Assembly (NCBI GenBank): GCA_019722365.1
Contig: JADFUC010000205.1
Location: 30,689 to 94,688, forward strand
Origin: Lithospermum erythrorhizon
Lineage: Eukaryota; Streptophyta; Magnoliopsida; Boraginales; Boraginaceae
DNA length: 64,000 nt
Direction of reading: 5' to 3'
The notes under the pieces were generated by a model. It saw only the letters and a program-made list of their open reading frames with translations. It was not told the DNA's origin and did no database searches. Positions 23,201 to 35,583 of the stretch are shown piece after piece (positions within the stretch are counted from its first letter, which is position 1; the number at the start of each line of letters is the position of its first letter). The position numbers and the translations under genes are program-made.

Positions 23201-26200
23201 TCTACTTGGACTTGGATTGTTGATTTGTTATTGATTTCACCAGGTTCCGGCTGACGGAGTAGTAATTACTAGTCACTCTCTCGCCATTGATGAATCTAGC
23301 ATGACTGGAGAGAGCAAGATTGTAAGCTGTTTAGTCCCTATTTCATGGCATTTTCTAGATGTTGAGCATAATTAATTGATTCAATATTCTTTTAACAGAT
23401 GAGAAAAGACCCAAAGGATCCATTCATGATGGCTGGTTGCAAGGTTGCAGATGGTGCTGGAACCATGATGGTAAGGCCACAATTACAAGCTCTTATGTTT
23501 AAGCTTAATCTTACAAGTGTTTCTATATAACTACTAGTAGCCTTTGGGCAGTAATGGATTTGTACATTCTTTTCAGTCCTAAAGCACCATGTATTTAATA
23601 ACCTGGCGCAAACCTAATTAGCTGGTTCAGTTTAAAACCATAAGAACATTTGTTGGTCTTCAAATAACATATGAAAATACATTGGCCATTCGGTTTGTAA
23701 TATTATTGCTGTCATGAAAAAAGTAATCAATTTTATTTTCAGTACTGTTTAACTGTATGATGATAATTTTTTTATTTTGCTATAGGTAACTGGAGTAGGA
23801 ATCAATACTGAATGGGGATTATTGATGGCCAGCATATCAGAGGATAATGGTGGGGAAACCCCTTTACAGGTACTTACCTATCATGTCTTTCCTCATTCTT
23901 ATTGATTGTTGAGCTATACATATCTCTAATTCGAGCTTTTCCTGGTTACAGGTTCGTTTGAACGGGATTGCAACTTTTATAGGCATTGTTGGGCTCACTG
24001 TGGCTCTTTCGGTGCTCGCTATTCTATTGACTAGGTAATTCGAATAGTCCCAGTTGTAGTTTTATTCGAAATTAGTCACATCTATCGTTACTCATCTGGA
24101 TAATTCCTCAGGTTCTTTACTGGTCATTCAAAGAATCGTGATGGAACTGTTCAGTTTGTACGGGGGCAGACCGACTTAACTAAAACAATAGACCTGGTGA
24201 TTCATATATTCAGTACTTGCGTAAGTACTCTTCTTCATATTTCTACTCCTTTGTTAAGTAACATTTACAAAACACTTCCTTGTTGTATTGTTATGCTGAA
24301 ATGTTTTTTTTCCAGGTGACAATTGTGGTCGTGGCAGTTCCTGAAGGACTTCCATTGGCAGTGACATTGACGTAAGTATCATCTGTACCAAATTATATGT
24401 GTAGTTATGGGTTTTTTCCTAAGGATACAAGGGCTAAGGCTGATTCGCCTTTATATTGTCTGGTGTTTTTATCCTAATATGTATTCCTTTTTGACAGCTT
24501 AGCATATTCAATGAAGAAAATGATGGCTGACAAAGCCTTGGTATGTTATTTGAACTTTTCTCTTGAATAAACTATTTTTGTTAAAGATTGACACAGGTGA
24601 TCTTAATAGAACTATTAATAAAAAATTAATATGCAGGTTCGTAGGCTTTCAGCTTGTGAAACTATGGGCTCAGCAACAACCATTTGTAGTGATAAAACTG
24701 GAACTCTCACTCTAAATGAGGTTGGCATTATGGTGTTGTGGACATATTTCCTGTTTGTCTTCGCTTTCTGAATGTAGAAATCCCTGAATATGTATCTATC
24801 ATCCTTGTGTTGCAGATGACAGTGGTTGAGGCTTATGTTGGTGGAAAGAAACTCGATAATGTTGAAGATGGTTTGCAATTGCATGAAAAGATTTCCTCTC
24901 TGTTAGATGAGGGAACAGCACATAATACTTCGGGAAGTGTGTTCCCCTCTAAGGTATCCCCCTCTCTCTCCATAACATAAACATTGCTTCAAGTCTGAGG
25001 TTCTTAAATCTTCAGCAAGTTTATTCAATTGGCATTTGTTCATGTGAAGGTTTGAAGTCTTTTACGAAAGACCACCTATTCTACTTCATAATTCTGTTTA
25101 AGCTGTATAATATATTTTTATAGTTATTTTCGTGTATTTATTCTTAAATTAATCTGCACATATATCTGTTATTTGTTTTCTTGATTGAAGAGTTATGTTT
25201 GTTTCATTTCACATGCATGACATTCTGTCTTTCGCTTGGTTTTGGGCTCATCTGTAGGATGGAAATGGGATTGAGATTTCTGGATCTCCCACAGAAAAGG
25301 CCATTCTTGCATGGGGTATAAAGGTACTATTTATAATCATCTCCAAATCTAAAATTTCATTTCGCTAAATATTGATGCCAATCTTTGTTACAGCTGGGAA
25401 TGAAATTTGACACCGTCAAATCAAATTCTATTGCTGTGCATGTTGCACCTTTTAACTCCACAAAGAAGTGTGGAGGTGTGGCAGTTCGAGGACGGGTAAG
25501 TCCATGGGTTTGTATTCCTAGGGTTCTAGCTGCTTCCAATAATTAAATGGATGTTCACTTCTTTTAGGGCACTTGTCTGATATTGTACTTTTAATTGTTG
25601 TTTTTTAGAGTGACTCCGAGGTTCATGTTCATTGGAAAGGAGCAGCTGAAATACTTTTAGACATATGCACAACATATATTAATGCAGATGGTCAACGTGA
25701 ATCCCTCGACAAGGATAAGGTTTGTAATGTATATGAAGTTTTATGGTGGAAACTAAAATTTGTTACTCATTTAATTGGTTCAGCCTTTCCTTGATTTCCC
25801 TTACTTTAAGAGATTGGATGCATCTCTTGAGAAGCATGACCTTCCTGACGGTTCCCATAATTCTATTTAAAAGTTCATGTTATTCCTGTATGATGTATTT
25901 GAGTACTTCAATTTGGTTGTCTACATTTTAGTGGACATTGTTTTGAGAACCATATTTTATATGTTTCTGATATTATTGAACATAGAGACCAGTGTATTAT
26001 ATAACGCATTTGTCATTATGGATTCGTCAATGAATATAAGGAGCATTTTCCCTCGTAGGGTTTCTTTAAAGAAGCCATAGAGAACATGGCTTCAAGGAGT
26101 TTGAGATGTGTAGCCATTGCATACAGAACATGTGAAGCGAGTGAGGTTCCAACTGATGAAGCATCACTAGCACAATGGGTTTTGCCTGACAATGACCTTG

Positions 26201-29200
26201 TTCTAATTGGTATTGTTGGAATAAAGGTAATAAAGTTTTTTGAGAATTTTCTTAAGAGCACATAGTTATTTTAATGGGTAGTTTGTTCTTTGCTGTTTGA
26301 TGCTTATTAGATCTATTACTAGTGATATTTCAGAGCACTAGTTTTGTTAACATTCTGTCATGTAACTATTGCATATCTTGTAACCCAATTAGCCTTATTG
26401 TTGGTCTCTACTAAATTTCGTTCGGTTTTATATCATATTCTAGTGGTTGAAATATCTTTTTTATAACTATTGTGTACCTTCCTCCAAAGGATCCTTGTCG
26501 CCCTGGTGTTAGAGAAGCTGTTAGAAGATGCAAGGATGCTGGTGTCAAGGTAATCCGTTTGAACTTCGACATGATTTTTTGTAGAGAATTTATATCAAAA
26601 TTTACTGAAGCAAGATAAAAAGTTATACTAGGAGAATTTATATCAGTAATTACTGAAGCCAGATACTAAGATATAGTGGGAAACACTTACTTTGATAGCT
26701 GGAGACTAAGTTAACCATGTCTTGTTTATGATTGGTCATTGCATGAAGAGATTATCTGAGAATAAGGGCTATATTTTCTGGTAAATATAGTGGTGAATCT
26801 ACTTCTTATTGTTGAATCAATCTTAGTAGATGCGATTCTGCTAGACGTGATCTTTACTGATCATTACTATCAGGCAGTAAAGAGAATAACTTGTTTTTCG
26901 CCATTTCTTGAGAACAAATAGGTTAACGAAACTTAGTTTTCTGTAGGTCTCTAAATAATATATGTCCTCAGAATCATTTATTAGATGAAGCAAAATAATT
27001 TATGAATGCTAATATGCAACTGTTATGGGCATGTAAAGCAGTTACTTTTTTATTACTATTCACTCTTTCAACCAGGCTCAAAAGACTAGTGTTTCAAGGA
27101 CTTCCATCTAAAACGGATTATTATTCGCTGTAATTTTTCAAATATTATCTCTAGAAAGTTCAATGATTATACCTTATATTGTTAACTACTAGGTTCGTAT
27201 GGTGACTGGAGATAATCTTCAGACGGCCAGAGCAATAGCCTTGGAGTGTGGAATTCTTGAGTCGGAAGCAGATGCTAATGAAGACAACATTATTGAAGGA
27301 AGAGTATTCCGCGAGCTATCTGAGAAAGAAAGAGAAGTAGTTGCAAAGAGGATATCGGTATGATCTCTTATAAATTAAACTTCTGTGTTTGTGTCAATTA
27401 TAACCGTTTGCACGCTTTCCTAGTGGTACGAACAAATAATGTGAGTTGTGTTCAGGTAATGGGGAGGTCTTCTCCAAACGACAAACTTTTACTCGTGCAA
27501 GCGCTACGCAGACAAGGGGATGTTGTTGCAGTTACTGGTGATGGAACTAATGATGCTCCAGCACTCCATGAGGTTGAATAATTTTATATCCATACAGTTA
27601 TGCTTGATGTAAACCTGCATCCTACATATCATTCTTTTTCTGTAATAGATTTCATAGAAGCACTTAGGCAGATAACTAAATCATTTCTCATTTCTTAGTT
27701 ATCTGAGCATTTAGAGAACATACATAAAAGCATGTGAGATTATCCACAAACCATTAGGCTTTACGTTTAATTTCGTTTCTGGTGAGTCTGCATCTTGGTG
27801 TAAAATTGGAACCAAAGTACCAAACTTATAAGGTGCTACATGATTATTCACTTAAGTTATTCATGTATTTTGAGCACTTTGTTTGATATGCAGTTTATTC
27901 TTCAGAATCGATCTTAGCAATTGTGACGATCTTAGGAGTCCTCATTTAGTTTTGCACATCAATACTGGGCATGCACATGCTTATAAAATTTTGTGAATGC
28001 AATACATATATGACTCCACTATTCATCATGCTTAGACTTTAGTGTTACACGAGAAGATGACTAATGAATCCTATTTTACCCTTTCAGGCTGATATAGGTC
28101 TTTCAATGGGGATACAAGGAACAGAAGTTGCAAAAGAGAGCTCTGATATTATTATCCTGGATGATGATTTTACTTCAGTTGTAAAGGTTAGTGTGAACAT
28201 GTTTCAACCCTTTTCAAAGTCAAAACAACTGCAACTGATATCTGTTAAAAATTTTGCCAAGACAATGGATATGAGTTGAAATAGCATACTTGAAAATGTG
28301 CACTACCCCATGAGAGCCTATTTGATCAGGGACTCCGTCAGAGTGGAACGTCACAATTTTATAAGAGTCAGAAGTCCCTTCAAGCTTGTTATGATAATGA
28401 ATTTTAATGTTTTTGATATAGGTTGTTCGCTGGGGTCGATCTGTATTTGCAAATATTCAGAAGTTTATCCAGTTCCAGCTCACAGTTAATGTTGCAGCTT
28501 TGGTGATCAATGTTGTCAGTGCAATAACATCAGGAGATGTCCCTCTTACCACAGTGCAGGTCCTCTCTCTCTAATTTGGATTCAGTTATATTTAAGCATT
28601 TATTTCAGATTTCCCAACTGAATGCTAATATTCAATTATTTCTTCGGCTGCAGCTCCTCTGGGTCAACCTTATTATGGATACTCTGGGAGCATTGGCTTT
28701 GGCAACTGAACCACCCACAGAGAAGCTTATGCATAGAACTCCTGTTGGTAGAAGGTTAGTTTGTTCTACACAATTTATATGCAAGACTTCTCCTTATAGT
28801 ATGAACCGACACTGATTTGATTTCCGCCTCCAGATGTATAGTTGTACCAGCAAAAAAAAAAAATCATAAAATTTGTGTAATCTGTAAGATGAAACCATTA
28901 GGTTCCCATTAATATTAGTGTAACTGACAAAATGTCAATAAGTGAGCTCTAGTTATCTATTCGCCCTACAGAAAGAGCTTTTGTTCTAATTTATGTTGTT
29001 TTATATTATTCTCAGGGAACCTCTTGTGACCAACATCATGTGGAGAAACTTGCTTGTCCAGGTTCATTTCATTACTTCATTTAATTAAAATACATATTTC
29101 TTTAGCTATCTCTACTTCTTTTCCACATATTTCCGTGTATTATTTAGTCGAGCTTGTAAGAAAGAGGTCATACTTGAATGGACTTTTATACAATATCCGT

Positions 29201-30284
29201 GTGTCTTGGTGCTTCGCAGGCCTTATATCAAGTTGCTGTCCTCCTTGTTTTGAACTTCAATGGGAAGGAGCTTCTCAACTTAAAACACGAGACCACTGAA
29301 AAGGCTAATGTGGTGACGAATACAGTGGTGTTCAATGCGTTTGTCCTCTGTCAAATAAGTTATCTTCGCGGAGTTTGAAGATTATATCATGTCTTTGTTG
29401 GACTTGATGTATGCTCATATTTTCCTCTTAAATAATATCTTCAGCTGCGATATTCGAGTTATTGACAAACTAAATTGCAGATATTCAATGAGTTCAATGC
29501 CAGAAAACCAGAAGATATGAATGTCTTTAAGGGGGTGACCAAGAACAGCCTTTTCATTGGAATAGTAGTAGGCACTTTTGTTCTTCAGGTGAGTTCTGCG
29601 TACAATTAATAATCTTTTGGCTGTTATTTTCCCAGCAATCGCCTATTTCTAACCCCTCTTTCATGTCACAAACAGATACTCATCATTGAGTTCGGTGGCA
29701 AGTTCTTTAAAGTAGTTCCGATCGACTGGCATTACTGGCTCCTTTGTATGGGTATTGCCATTCTCAGGTTGGTAGCTATTCTGATACTAGGACATCACTC
29801 TTCAATATATATCCGTCTTGTTATATGCTTCGTCTGATAGCCTCACGGGGAAGGGATGGAACGGGGGGGTTGATGGTTTTCTTTTGCATATTAAACGCGC
29901 ACAAGGTGGCACTCTCCATTTATATCTTTGTTGTGAAGAGTAATGGGAACTGAGGGAGATACACTGGTGGAAATAGAAGGTCTCCTTCATTTCTCCCTCC
30001 TGTTGCCTTCCCATTACCGCCAAAATTATAACAAGATCGCGCTCCTGCCATTTATATTTCCCTTATGCCACTGTCCTTACATTCCAAACAATGCTGTACG
30101 TAGTTTGTTTTGCTTTTGTTAATCAATCTCATGTGGTAACTTGTTATTTTCTCTTCATTTGTATAGCTGGCCCCTTGCTATACTCGGAAAGTTCATACCA
30201 GTACCGAAGACTCCCCTGGGCAAGGTCTTCCTGAAGCCATATCGACGATGCATTGCTGCTCGGGATGCTCGTAAAACAGAATGA
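20274..30284 (+). CDS. ACA9: Autoinhibited Ca2+-ATPase (type IIB P-type pump, ACA8/9/10 clade, ACA9-like); two lesions
   Basis: This pump uses ATP to export Ca2+, presumably at the plasma membrane, and is activated by calmodulin binding its N-terminus. Predicted exons: 20274-20507, 21802-21918, 21994-22033, 22120-22229, 22315-22439, 22520-22609, 22754-22823, 22921-22991, 23079-23162, 23244-23321, 23399-23470, 23786-23869, 23952-24034, 24112-24220, 24316-24371, 24498-24540, 24637-24720, 24816-24953, 25258-25323, 25394-25495, 25609-25719, 26059-26226, 26490-26549, 27193-27357, 27456-27572, 28088-28186, 28422-28559, 28654-28754, 29016-29061, 29220-29354, 29481-29588, 29676-29767, 30167-30284. 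The length is about 1104 aa if one missing base is allowed for. Motifs: calmodulin-binding [17 protein letters not shown] (about 77-93), TGES (335), PEGL (465), phospho-Asp DKTGT (508), KGAAE (629), TGDGTNDAP (814) and ten membrane segments. The many introns fit this clade. Exon 5 is one base short and intron 30 starts with AT, so the allele may be decaying. The start could also be the ATG at 20280. Confidence 0.93.
20446..21350 (+). repeat. Tandem copies of the exon 1/intron 1 boundary inside the Ca2+-ATPase gene
   Basis: The 3' end of exon 1 ([20 protein letters not shown] plus donor) begins at 20446. It recurs inside intron 1 at about 20651, 20889, 21054 and 21270. The copies at 20889 and 21270 resemble exon 1 best. 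The one at 21270 still reads [16 protein letters not shown] followed by a perfect GTAAGA donor. The copies at 20651 and 21054 have GTTTAATATAG in place of the donor. Downstream intron sequence is duplicated with them, giving an alternating unit of about 400 bp. None has an obvious acceptor, so use as exons is unproven. Confidence 0.85.
22230..22314 (+). other. GC-AG intron (intron 4) of the Ca2+-ATPase
   Basis: The frame requires exon 4 to end at TATGGAGGG, followed by GCAAGT, and exon 5 to start after TTGTCCAG with GCCAGAGGG. GC donors are a known minor class and usually match U1 strongly elsewhere, as GCAAGT does. Phase 0 is kept on both sides (EKYGG then ARGLAQ). Confidence 0.75.
22315..22439 (+). 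other. Frameshifted exon 5 of the Ca2+-ATPase with an internal donor at 22390
   Basis: The exon is 125 nt where 126 are needed. The frame entering it reads [22 protein letters not shown]. The frame that leaves it in register with exon 6 reads [20 protein letters not shown]. The switch falls at the GGAGGAGGG run near 22371-22379, a likely slippage site. Inside the exon, CTATGC is followed by GTAAGT at 22390. Splicing from there to exon 6 at 22520 keeps phase 0 and gives a pump lacking about 17 residues just before membrane segment 1. Confidence 0.75.
29355..29480 (+). other. Intron 30 of the Ca2+-ATPase with a non-canonical AT donor
   Basis: Family-conserved sequence (FNAFVLCQ then [10 protein letters not shown]) places the junction after CAA at 29354, where the intron begins ATAAGT instead of GTAAGT. 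The acceptor TTGCAG is normal. Positions +2 to +6 are a perfect donor, so this looks like a single G-to-A change at +1. Read-through would add ISYLRGV and stop near 29378, removing the end of membrane segment 8, segments 9-10 and the C-terminus. It is not a U12 AT-AC intron, since the ATATCC motif is absent. Confidence 0.75.
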
Positions 30285-30925
30285 TCGTCCTCTAACTCTC
30301 ATTGCCACATTGTATGATGACAATAATAGAGATGTAATTGAGGGAAACTAGAGCCATATAAACTATTGAACACTTCTGCAAACTAGTTCATTCCAAAAAA
30401 ATAAAAAATAAAAAATAAAAAACTCCATACCTGTAATACAGGAAAATAATGCTACATGTTGATTGTTGTAAATGTATTTGTCCATATTTATGAAACAAAT
30501 CGAGATCTTGTTTCACTGAGGATGTCTTTTTCAACAATGTTACTGTCTGCTAGAGAAAGAATGTGTGGGTGATTTACTGATTTGACTTGTTTCAATTTAT
30601 TTGTCACTTTTGGAATATAGAACATCCACCTTCCAAGAATATACATCAAACATTTCTTCAAATAAGTAGACATTTCAAATTACATGATTTCAGAAGTGAA
30701 ATGTCTTCAAAATAAATGGACATGAATCATGATACACTGTTTGTTGTACATTGCCTCATCAAGAAAACTAATTGGGGCTGTTGACATAAAAATTGAGGAA
30801 AATTTCTAGCAAAAAAATTCTTGTTATCTAGGAATTATGCATTTAATCTGCCAGAGGCAAATTCCTCTCATCTTTGAATGTGCTATTTGGAACTTTTTTA
30901 AGTTTTGGATTAGATTTTATAAGAG
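30285..30925. other. Convergent 3' intergenic space between the Ca2+-ATPase and MSR
   Basis: The two stop codons are 641 bp apart and face each other. The space must hold both 3' UTRs. The AATAAAAAATAAAAAATAAA run near 30400 could serve the pump, but its position is only suggestive. No separate gene is seen; the minus-strand frame at 30488-30673 resembles nothing known. Confidence 0.6.
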
Positions 30926-33900
30926 CTAGCAAAAACAAGAATAGGCAAAGTGGTTCCTTTTTGTGACATAATGAGATAAGAAATCCGCAGAAGACGTGGA
31001 AGAATCTGGAATGTTCGCTGGCACCAGTATTTGTGTCTTGCCGGATGCAATTCTCTTACCAACCACATTGGCGTAGAACAAGCCTGAGATGGCTGGCACG
31101 AACACATCACTCTGGGAACAAATATAGAAGTCGATAACCTTCACATATTCGGATGCCTGGGAGTTGAGGAATTTCGTTTTTCTATCCGCTGACATTATGC
31201 TTTCCTGTAACAGCATTTCCAGTATAATTAAACAAGGATTAGAATAAGTAGATATTACACTTATTAGAATAGTTGAAGGCAATGAAATGCAAATAAATCA
31301 GAAGTAACATTTTCAAGAAAGAACAGATAATAGAGGTACCTTTGTGTAAGTTTTAGGGAAGAAATCCTTGAGAGTGTCTAGGCTGTTATCCCACCTCGAC
31401 TGAGTAAGATATACGGTCGTATCCTTACCAAAACCAATCTTCCTTAAGAAAAGAGCTATTTCTTGTGGACTGTAACAACTCTTCGATCCAGAAGCTCCAT
31501 TTCCTTGGCACCCCTTCTTCTCCAACATATCAACCCTCAAATCTACTGCAATAAATTTCCCATTTGTTTTCCGACTCAAAGTTTTAAGGCGCTCAACCAT
31601 AGAGTCGACTACTTCATAAACTTCAGATTTAAGCTCAAGACTTCCAAACATGGCCAAACATGCAACCGAGTCAAGATTGCTCTTTGTTTCAGTCTTCTTC
31701 ATGTTCACAGAAGGAAAATAAGCGACCAATCTAATGTTACCCTTTGATCTGAAAACTGGTTCAACATTCTCAGCCAAATAATCCTCTGTAACCTGACTTG
31801 GGACCTTCACTACTGCAAGATTCCGAGCTGAAATTTTAGCAGGTAGGCTTCTTGCTACTTTAACCACCCCTTCTAAGCTCTGTTCTAACTTCTCAACGTC
31901 ATAGACATCTTCGAAGTTCCTGAAAGTGAAATAATGTTTTACAATTTTAACATGGAGGAAATTTTTTATTAAAGGTAAAAAATGACATGGGAATGGTCCA
32001 GCTAAAAAGTTTCTTTATATAATCCGTAATGGGCACCAAGTGAGCCTCAAGTGTATATTGATTCCCAATATCTTACTGCACTTATCTGACTCCACATGTA
32101 AATTGGAAACTGCAATTGGAACATGGGAAAACCAGAGTTCCCATTATATTGAAGAAACACTCTTAAGCTTGTGGAACATATTACTCCAGAGATAGCATTA
32201 TATAACTGTTTAGAATTTATATAAGCTCATAACTGGTAAAGCGCATAAGGGGAACAATTTGAACTGCAAATTAAGCTGACCGAATTACAGGATGATAATA
32301 AATAAGTAAGATATATAATCTTAGAGCATCTAGGTGACAAACAAAGTCAGCAACTTGTCCGACATTTGGCTTTCCAGTTAATCTCACATGGCTCAATTAT
32401 GGGCTTATGGCTGAAAACTCCATCAAGGACTAAATGTGAATGGATAAGAACTAAGAACGTAATTTAATCTAAATAGTAGTTAGATTTAGCACCAGGCAGA
32501 AACATGATAATGTTGCTTCTGACAAGTACTATAAATTTGTTTCACCAAGATACATTTTCACAAGAATTCATAAAATTTCATGTCACTTGGTAATTCACAA
32601 GAATTCATAAAATTTCATGTCACTCGGTAAATGCCATCATGTTTTCCAACTATGCAAGATCTTATTTAGCAGTGATACCACATTTTTTATGTAAGAATCA
32701 AGTCATGTTAAGATTTATGGAAATACGAACATTCGATCCCCAGGTTGACTTCCCCTGATGTCTGGAAGTACAAGAGTTGCATGCAGATATCTCGCTACTA
32801 CCATTGCATTGGCAATCTGTAAGAGAGTTGGGACAATATATTAGCATACAGTAAGGTGATCATCATCACTCAGAGAAATACTTTAAATGGATATAGAGCA
32901 CTCTGAAATCATATTGACTAAAATTTATTACAATGATAAAAGTCCATGAGCAATGCAATATTGCAATCAGTCCAAAATAATACAAAAATTAGAACTGGAA
33001 AACAATATACTGTGAAACACACAAACGAAATTCAGATGCCCATCTGATTGCGTAGAACAAGCATATGAAGGAGTGGTAAGACTCCTTTATCGACCATACT
33101 ACTGCTTCTGCTCTATAGATTAGATGTCAAGTATATTACCTGGGAAGCATGATATTCAGGACCATTAGTCAATGAGAACGTCACAAATCCTTCTGATTGG
33201 TCTGACTCCTCTGTAAACCAAGAAACAGATACGATTAATATATATACATATAAAAAATTTAGATAGATATTATACACTCTGTTCGGCCACAAGAAAGAGA
33301 GGTATCACTTCCAAAGAATTACTCATATCCAGAACATGGAAGTCGAGCTCAAGAATCCAAAAACAAAGTATTATAAGAACTAGAAAGTACAAGTACCCAA
33401 AAGTGGTTTATCCCAGCATTGCTTCAGGGTTGATGCATCCCCCCTCCAAGGGCCATCCCCTCCAGTTGAACTAGAAACTACGCTATGCTCTGAAGTTCTC
33501 TCAACAGATGCCATTTCATGAATGTTCACCTATTGAAAAGAAGAAAATTAAAGAGTGCAACACATCTGCAGTTGGTTGAAAATCCATTGAGTAAAATATA
33601 CTCCCTCAATGAGCAGTTGTTATTTGTTAGGAACACAATTAAGACAAATATCATTACATAATAATTATATTAGTTCATCAAAGATTAAAGAATAGGACCA
33701 AACATAAATGGCAAATAAAGCAAAAAAAACTCTACAGTGACCATTTTAATCATTACAGATTCAACATAAATAGCAAATAAAAATCCCAACTTTATCATCA
33801 ATCAAGAAACAATCAATGCTAAGCTAAATCCAAAAATGGAGCAACAAGCATTTAGTACTTGAATAAAAATCCCAAGTTTATTATCAATCAAAAAACAATG

Positions 33901-34354
33901 AATACTAAATCCAAAAATTTAGTAACAAGCAACAATAAATTAGTACTTGAATAAAAATACCATTTATCATCAATAAAGAAACAAGAATGCTAAACCCAAA
34001 GATGGAGTAGCAAGCAACAAATAAATTACTAGTACCTAAATAAAACTCCCCACTTTATCAATCAAGAAACAATCAATGCTAAATTCATAACCAATGACCA
34101 CGAAATATTAGTTGCAACATTACTTGCAATGACGAGTTCTTAGGTTCGAATCCAATAACAAAATATTACTGTAACAAGGCCTAATCTTTGAAAAAAAAAT
34201 GAATGCTACAATTATAAATGGAGTACCAAGTAACAACAAATTATTATAGTACCTTAATAGAATCAAAATGGTCACGTTTAATCATGTTTCCAAGCATAAC
34301 AAACATGGTTACTGTTAAAACTGCAGCCAAAATTTGCCTTGGATCAAATGCCAT
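30926..34354 (-). CDS. MSR1: MANNAN SYNTHESIS-RELATED (MSR) protein, O-fucosyltransferase-like
   Basis: Six exons on the minus strand, 34354-34253, 33529-33397, 33210-33140, 32816-32731, 31919-31340 and 31204-30926, join with consistent phases and GT-AG sites to give exactly 417 codons (416 aa). The N-terminus MAFDPRQILAAVLTVTMF is followed by VMLGNMIKRDHFDS, the signature start of MSR proteins, with a single signal-anchor helix at about residues 8-25 (type II Golgi membrane protein). The body has the plant O-fucosyltransferase-like fold blocks: FVTFSLTNGPEYHASQIA, VLPDIRGSQPGD, IRLVAYFPSVN, FIAVDLRVDMLE and a C-terminal ASEYVKVIDFYICSQSDVF segment. MSR proteins promote glucomannan synthesis in the Golgi; their own enzymatic activity is not settled. 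No lesion is visible. Intron 1 contains a tandem repeat derived from its own donor region. Confidence 0.93.
33776..34252 (-). repeat. Tandem ~88-bp array carrying splice-donor copies in MSR intron 1
   Basis: Read on the minus strand, the true exon 1 end ATTAAG is followed by GTACTATAATAATTTG. The same boundary-like sequence recurs in units starting at about 34038 (TTTAG then GTACTAGTAATTTATTTG), 33950 (TTCAAGTACTAATTTATTG) and 33862 (TTCAAGTACTAAATG). The units are about 88 bp long, and each continues with TTGTTGCTTG and ACTCCAT-like blocks and a TTGATTGATGATAAA block. The unit at 34038 keeps an intact AG|GTACTA donor. The array is interrupted by about 110 bp next to exon 1. Confidence 0.8.
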
Positions 34355-35583
34355 CTTTGTTTCTCTTTCTTGAACTAAACAACAATGATCACTCCTACCC
34401 TTCTTTAAATATTGGCAAATGAGTATATATATACAAAAAAATATGCAAGATGAGGTAGAGAGAGAAAGCAAGTGACACAAAAGCAATGATTGAATAAAGA
34501 ATTGAGTGAAAAGAAGGGAATCAAGATTGAGAAGAGAGTGAGTCCACTTCACTCCACTGCTTTGTTTTGGAATTTCTGGTTAAAGATTCTAGTATTATGC
34601 TCCGAGCTTTATTATAGTTGATTCTCAATTAACTTGTTTTCTTCTACCACCGACGGTTTCAAGAAAACAAATATAGACAGTATTGGTGAATTTGTGATGG
34701 ATTAGGTCGTTAATTTATTTTTCACATAAATATTTTGATCGAAACATCGCTGTGAAACTATCGAATAAGTGGTTTCACAGTATTGCGGCCGATGTTTAGG
34801 TGTGCGATCAAAAATAGCGGGGATTTGCGAGGTCCGGTTAAAAAAAAACAAATAGGCTGCAGTTTACCGTGCAATTCGAGAAAAGTAAATTGCGGATCGT
34901 TAAAAAAAAAAACAAATAGGATCCATCCTTAAGACTATGAAAAACGTTAAAGACATAATGTAAGGCCTCACCCATTCTGTTTGATTGAGGAGGTTAATGG
35001 GATGTGTTCGGAAGATCCGGCTATTACGGATATGTCAATTAATTTAATCGAATCGGCGTCATGGCGTGACATTCGTTTGATGTTATAACACGAAGCCGGA
35101 TATTATACCCGAGGGGTCGAATGCGCACCGATATTAAGATGTGTAGGCTTTAAATGTCACTGTCATTACCTTTTCCAGTAGTGATGCCTCGGGACTCCGT
35201 GCCATTATTATCTCGAGCCATATTATCAATTATTCTCTTTATATTTTACAGTCTAGATGTAGTAGATAATATTTCATAAAATAATCATTTTTTTCTCCAC
35301 ATCACTGAAATTTGTGTCCTTATTAGTAAATACTCCATCAGATTTCCCTTTTAGTTATCTTTCCCTACCCCACGTTTGTACATGGATTACAAAAAATAAA
35401 AAATAGTGAAAGCCGTGAAAATGTATTGAAACTATCATTGGTCGGTTGATAATGTAATAGCAAAAGTAGACAAAAAATACATTGAAAATGTGAATTATAA
35501 TTTTCTATGCTGGAAAGACCTTGATAATTTGGGAACTGAAAAAAAAGAGGTGACCTAGAAGACAGAAGTATAGGAATGGAGGG
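34355..35583. other. MSR upstream region, no further gene
   Basis: The first 200 bp upstream of the MSR start on the minus strand should hold its 5' UTR and promoter; CT-rich sequence lies at about 34450-34530. Positions 34800-34920 contain two diverged copies of a GTTAAAAAAAAACAAATAGG-like block. Positions 34970-35230 are more GC-rich and look like repeat remnant. No coding region is visible. Confidence 0.5.

Noticed and set aside
29355..29480. U12-type AT-AC intron as an explanation for intron 30
   Set aside because: The donor is ATAAGT, not ATATCC, the acceptor is CAG rather than AC, and no TCCTTAAC-like branch site was seen.
31463..31747. Plus-strand frame antisense to MSR exon 5
   Set aside because: It is a shadow of the strongly supported minus-strand exon, with no independent features.
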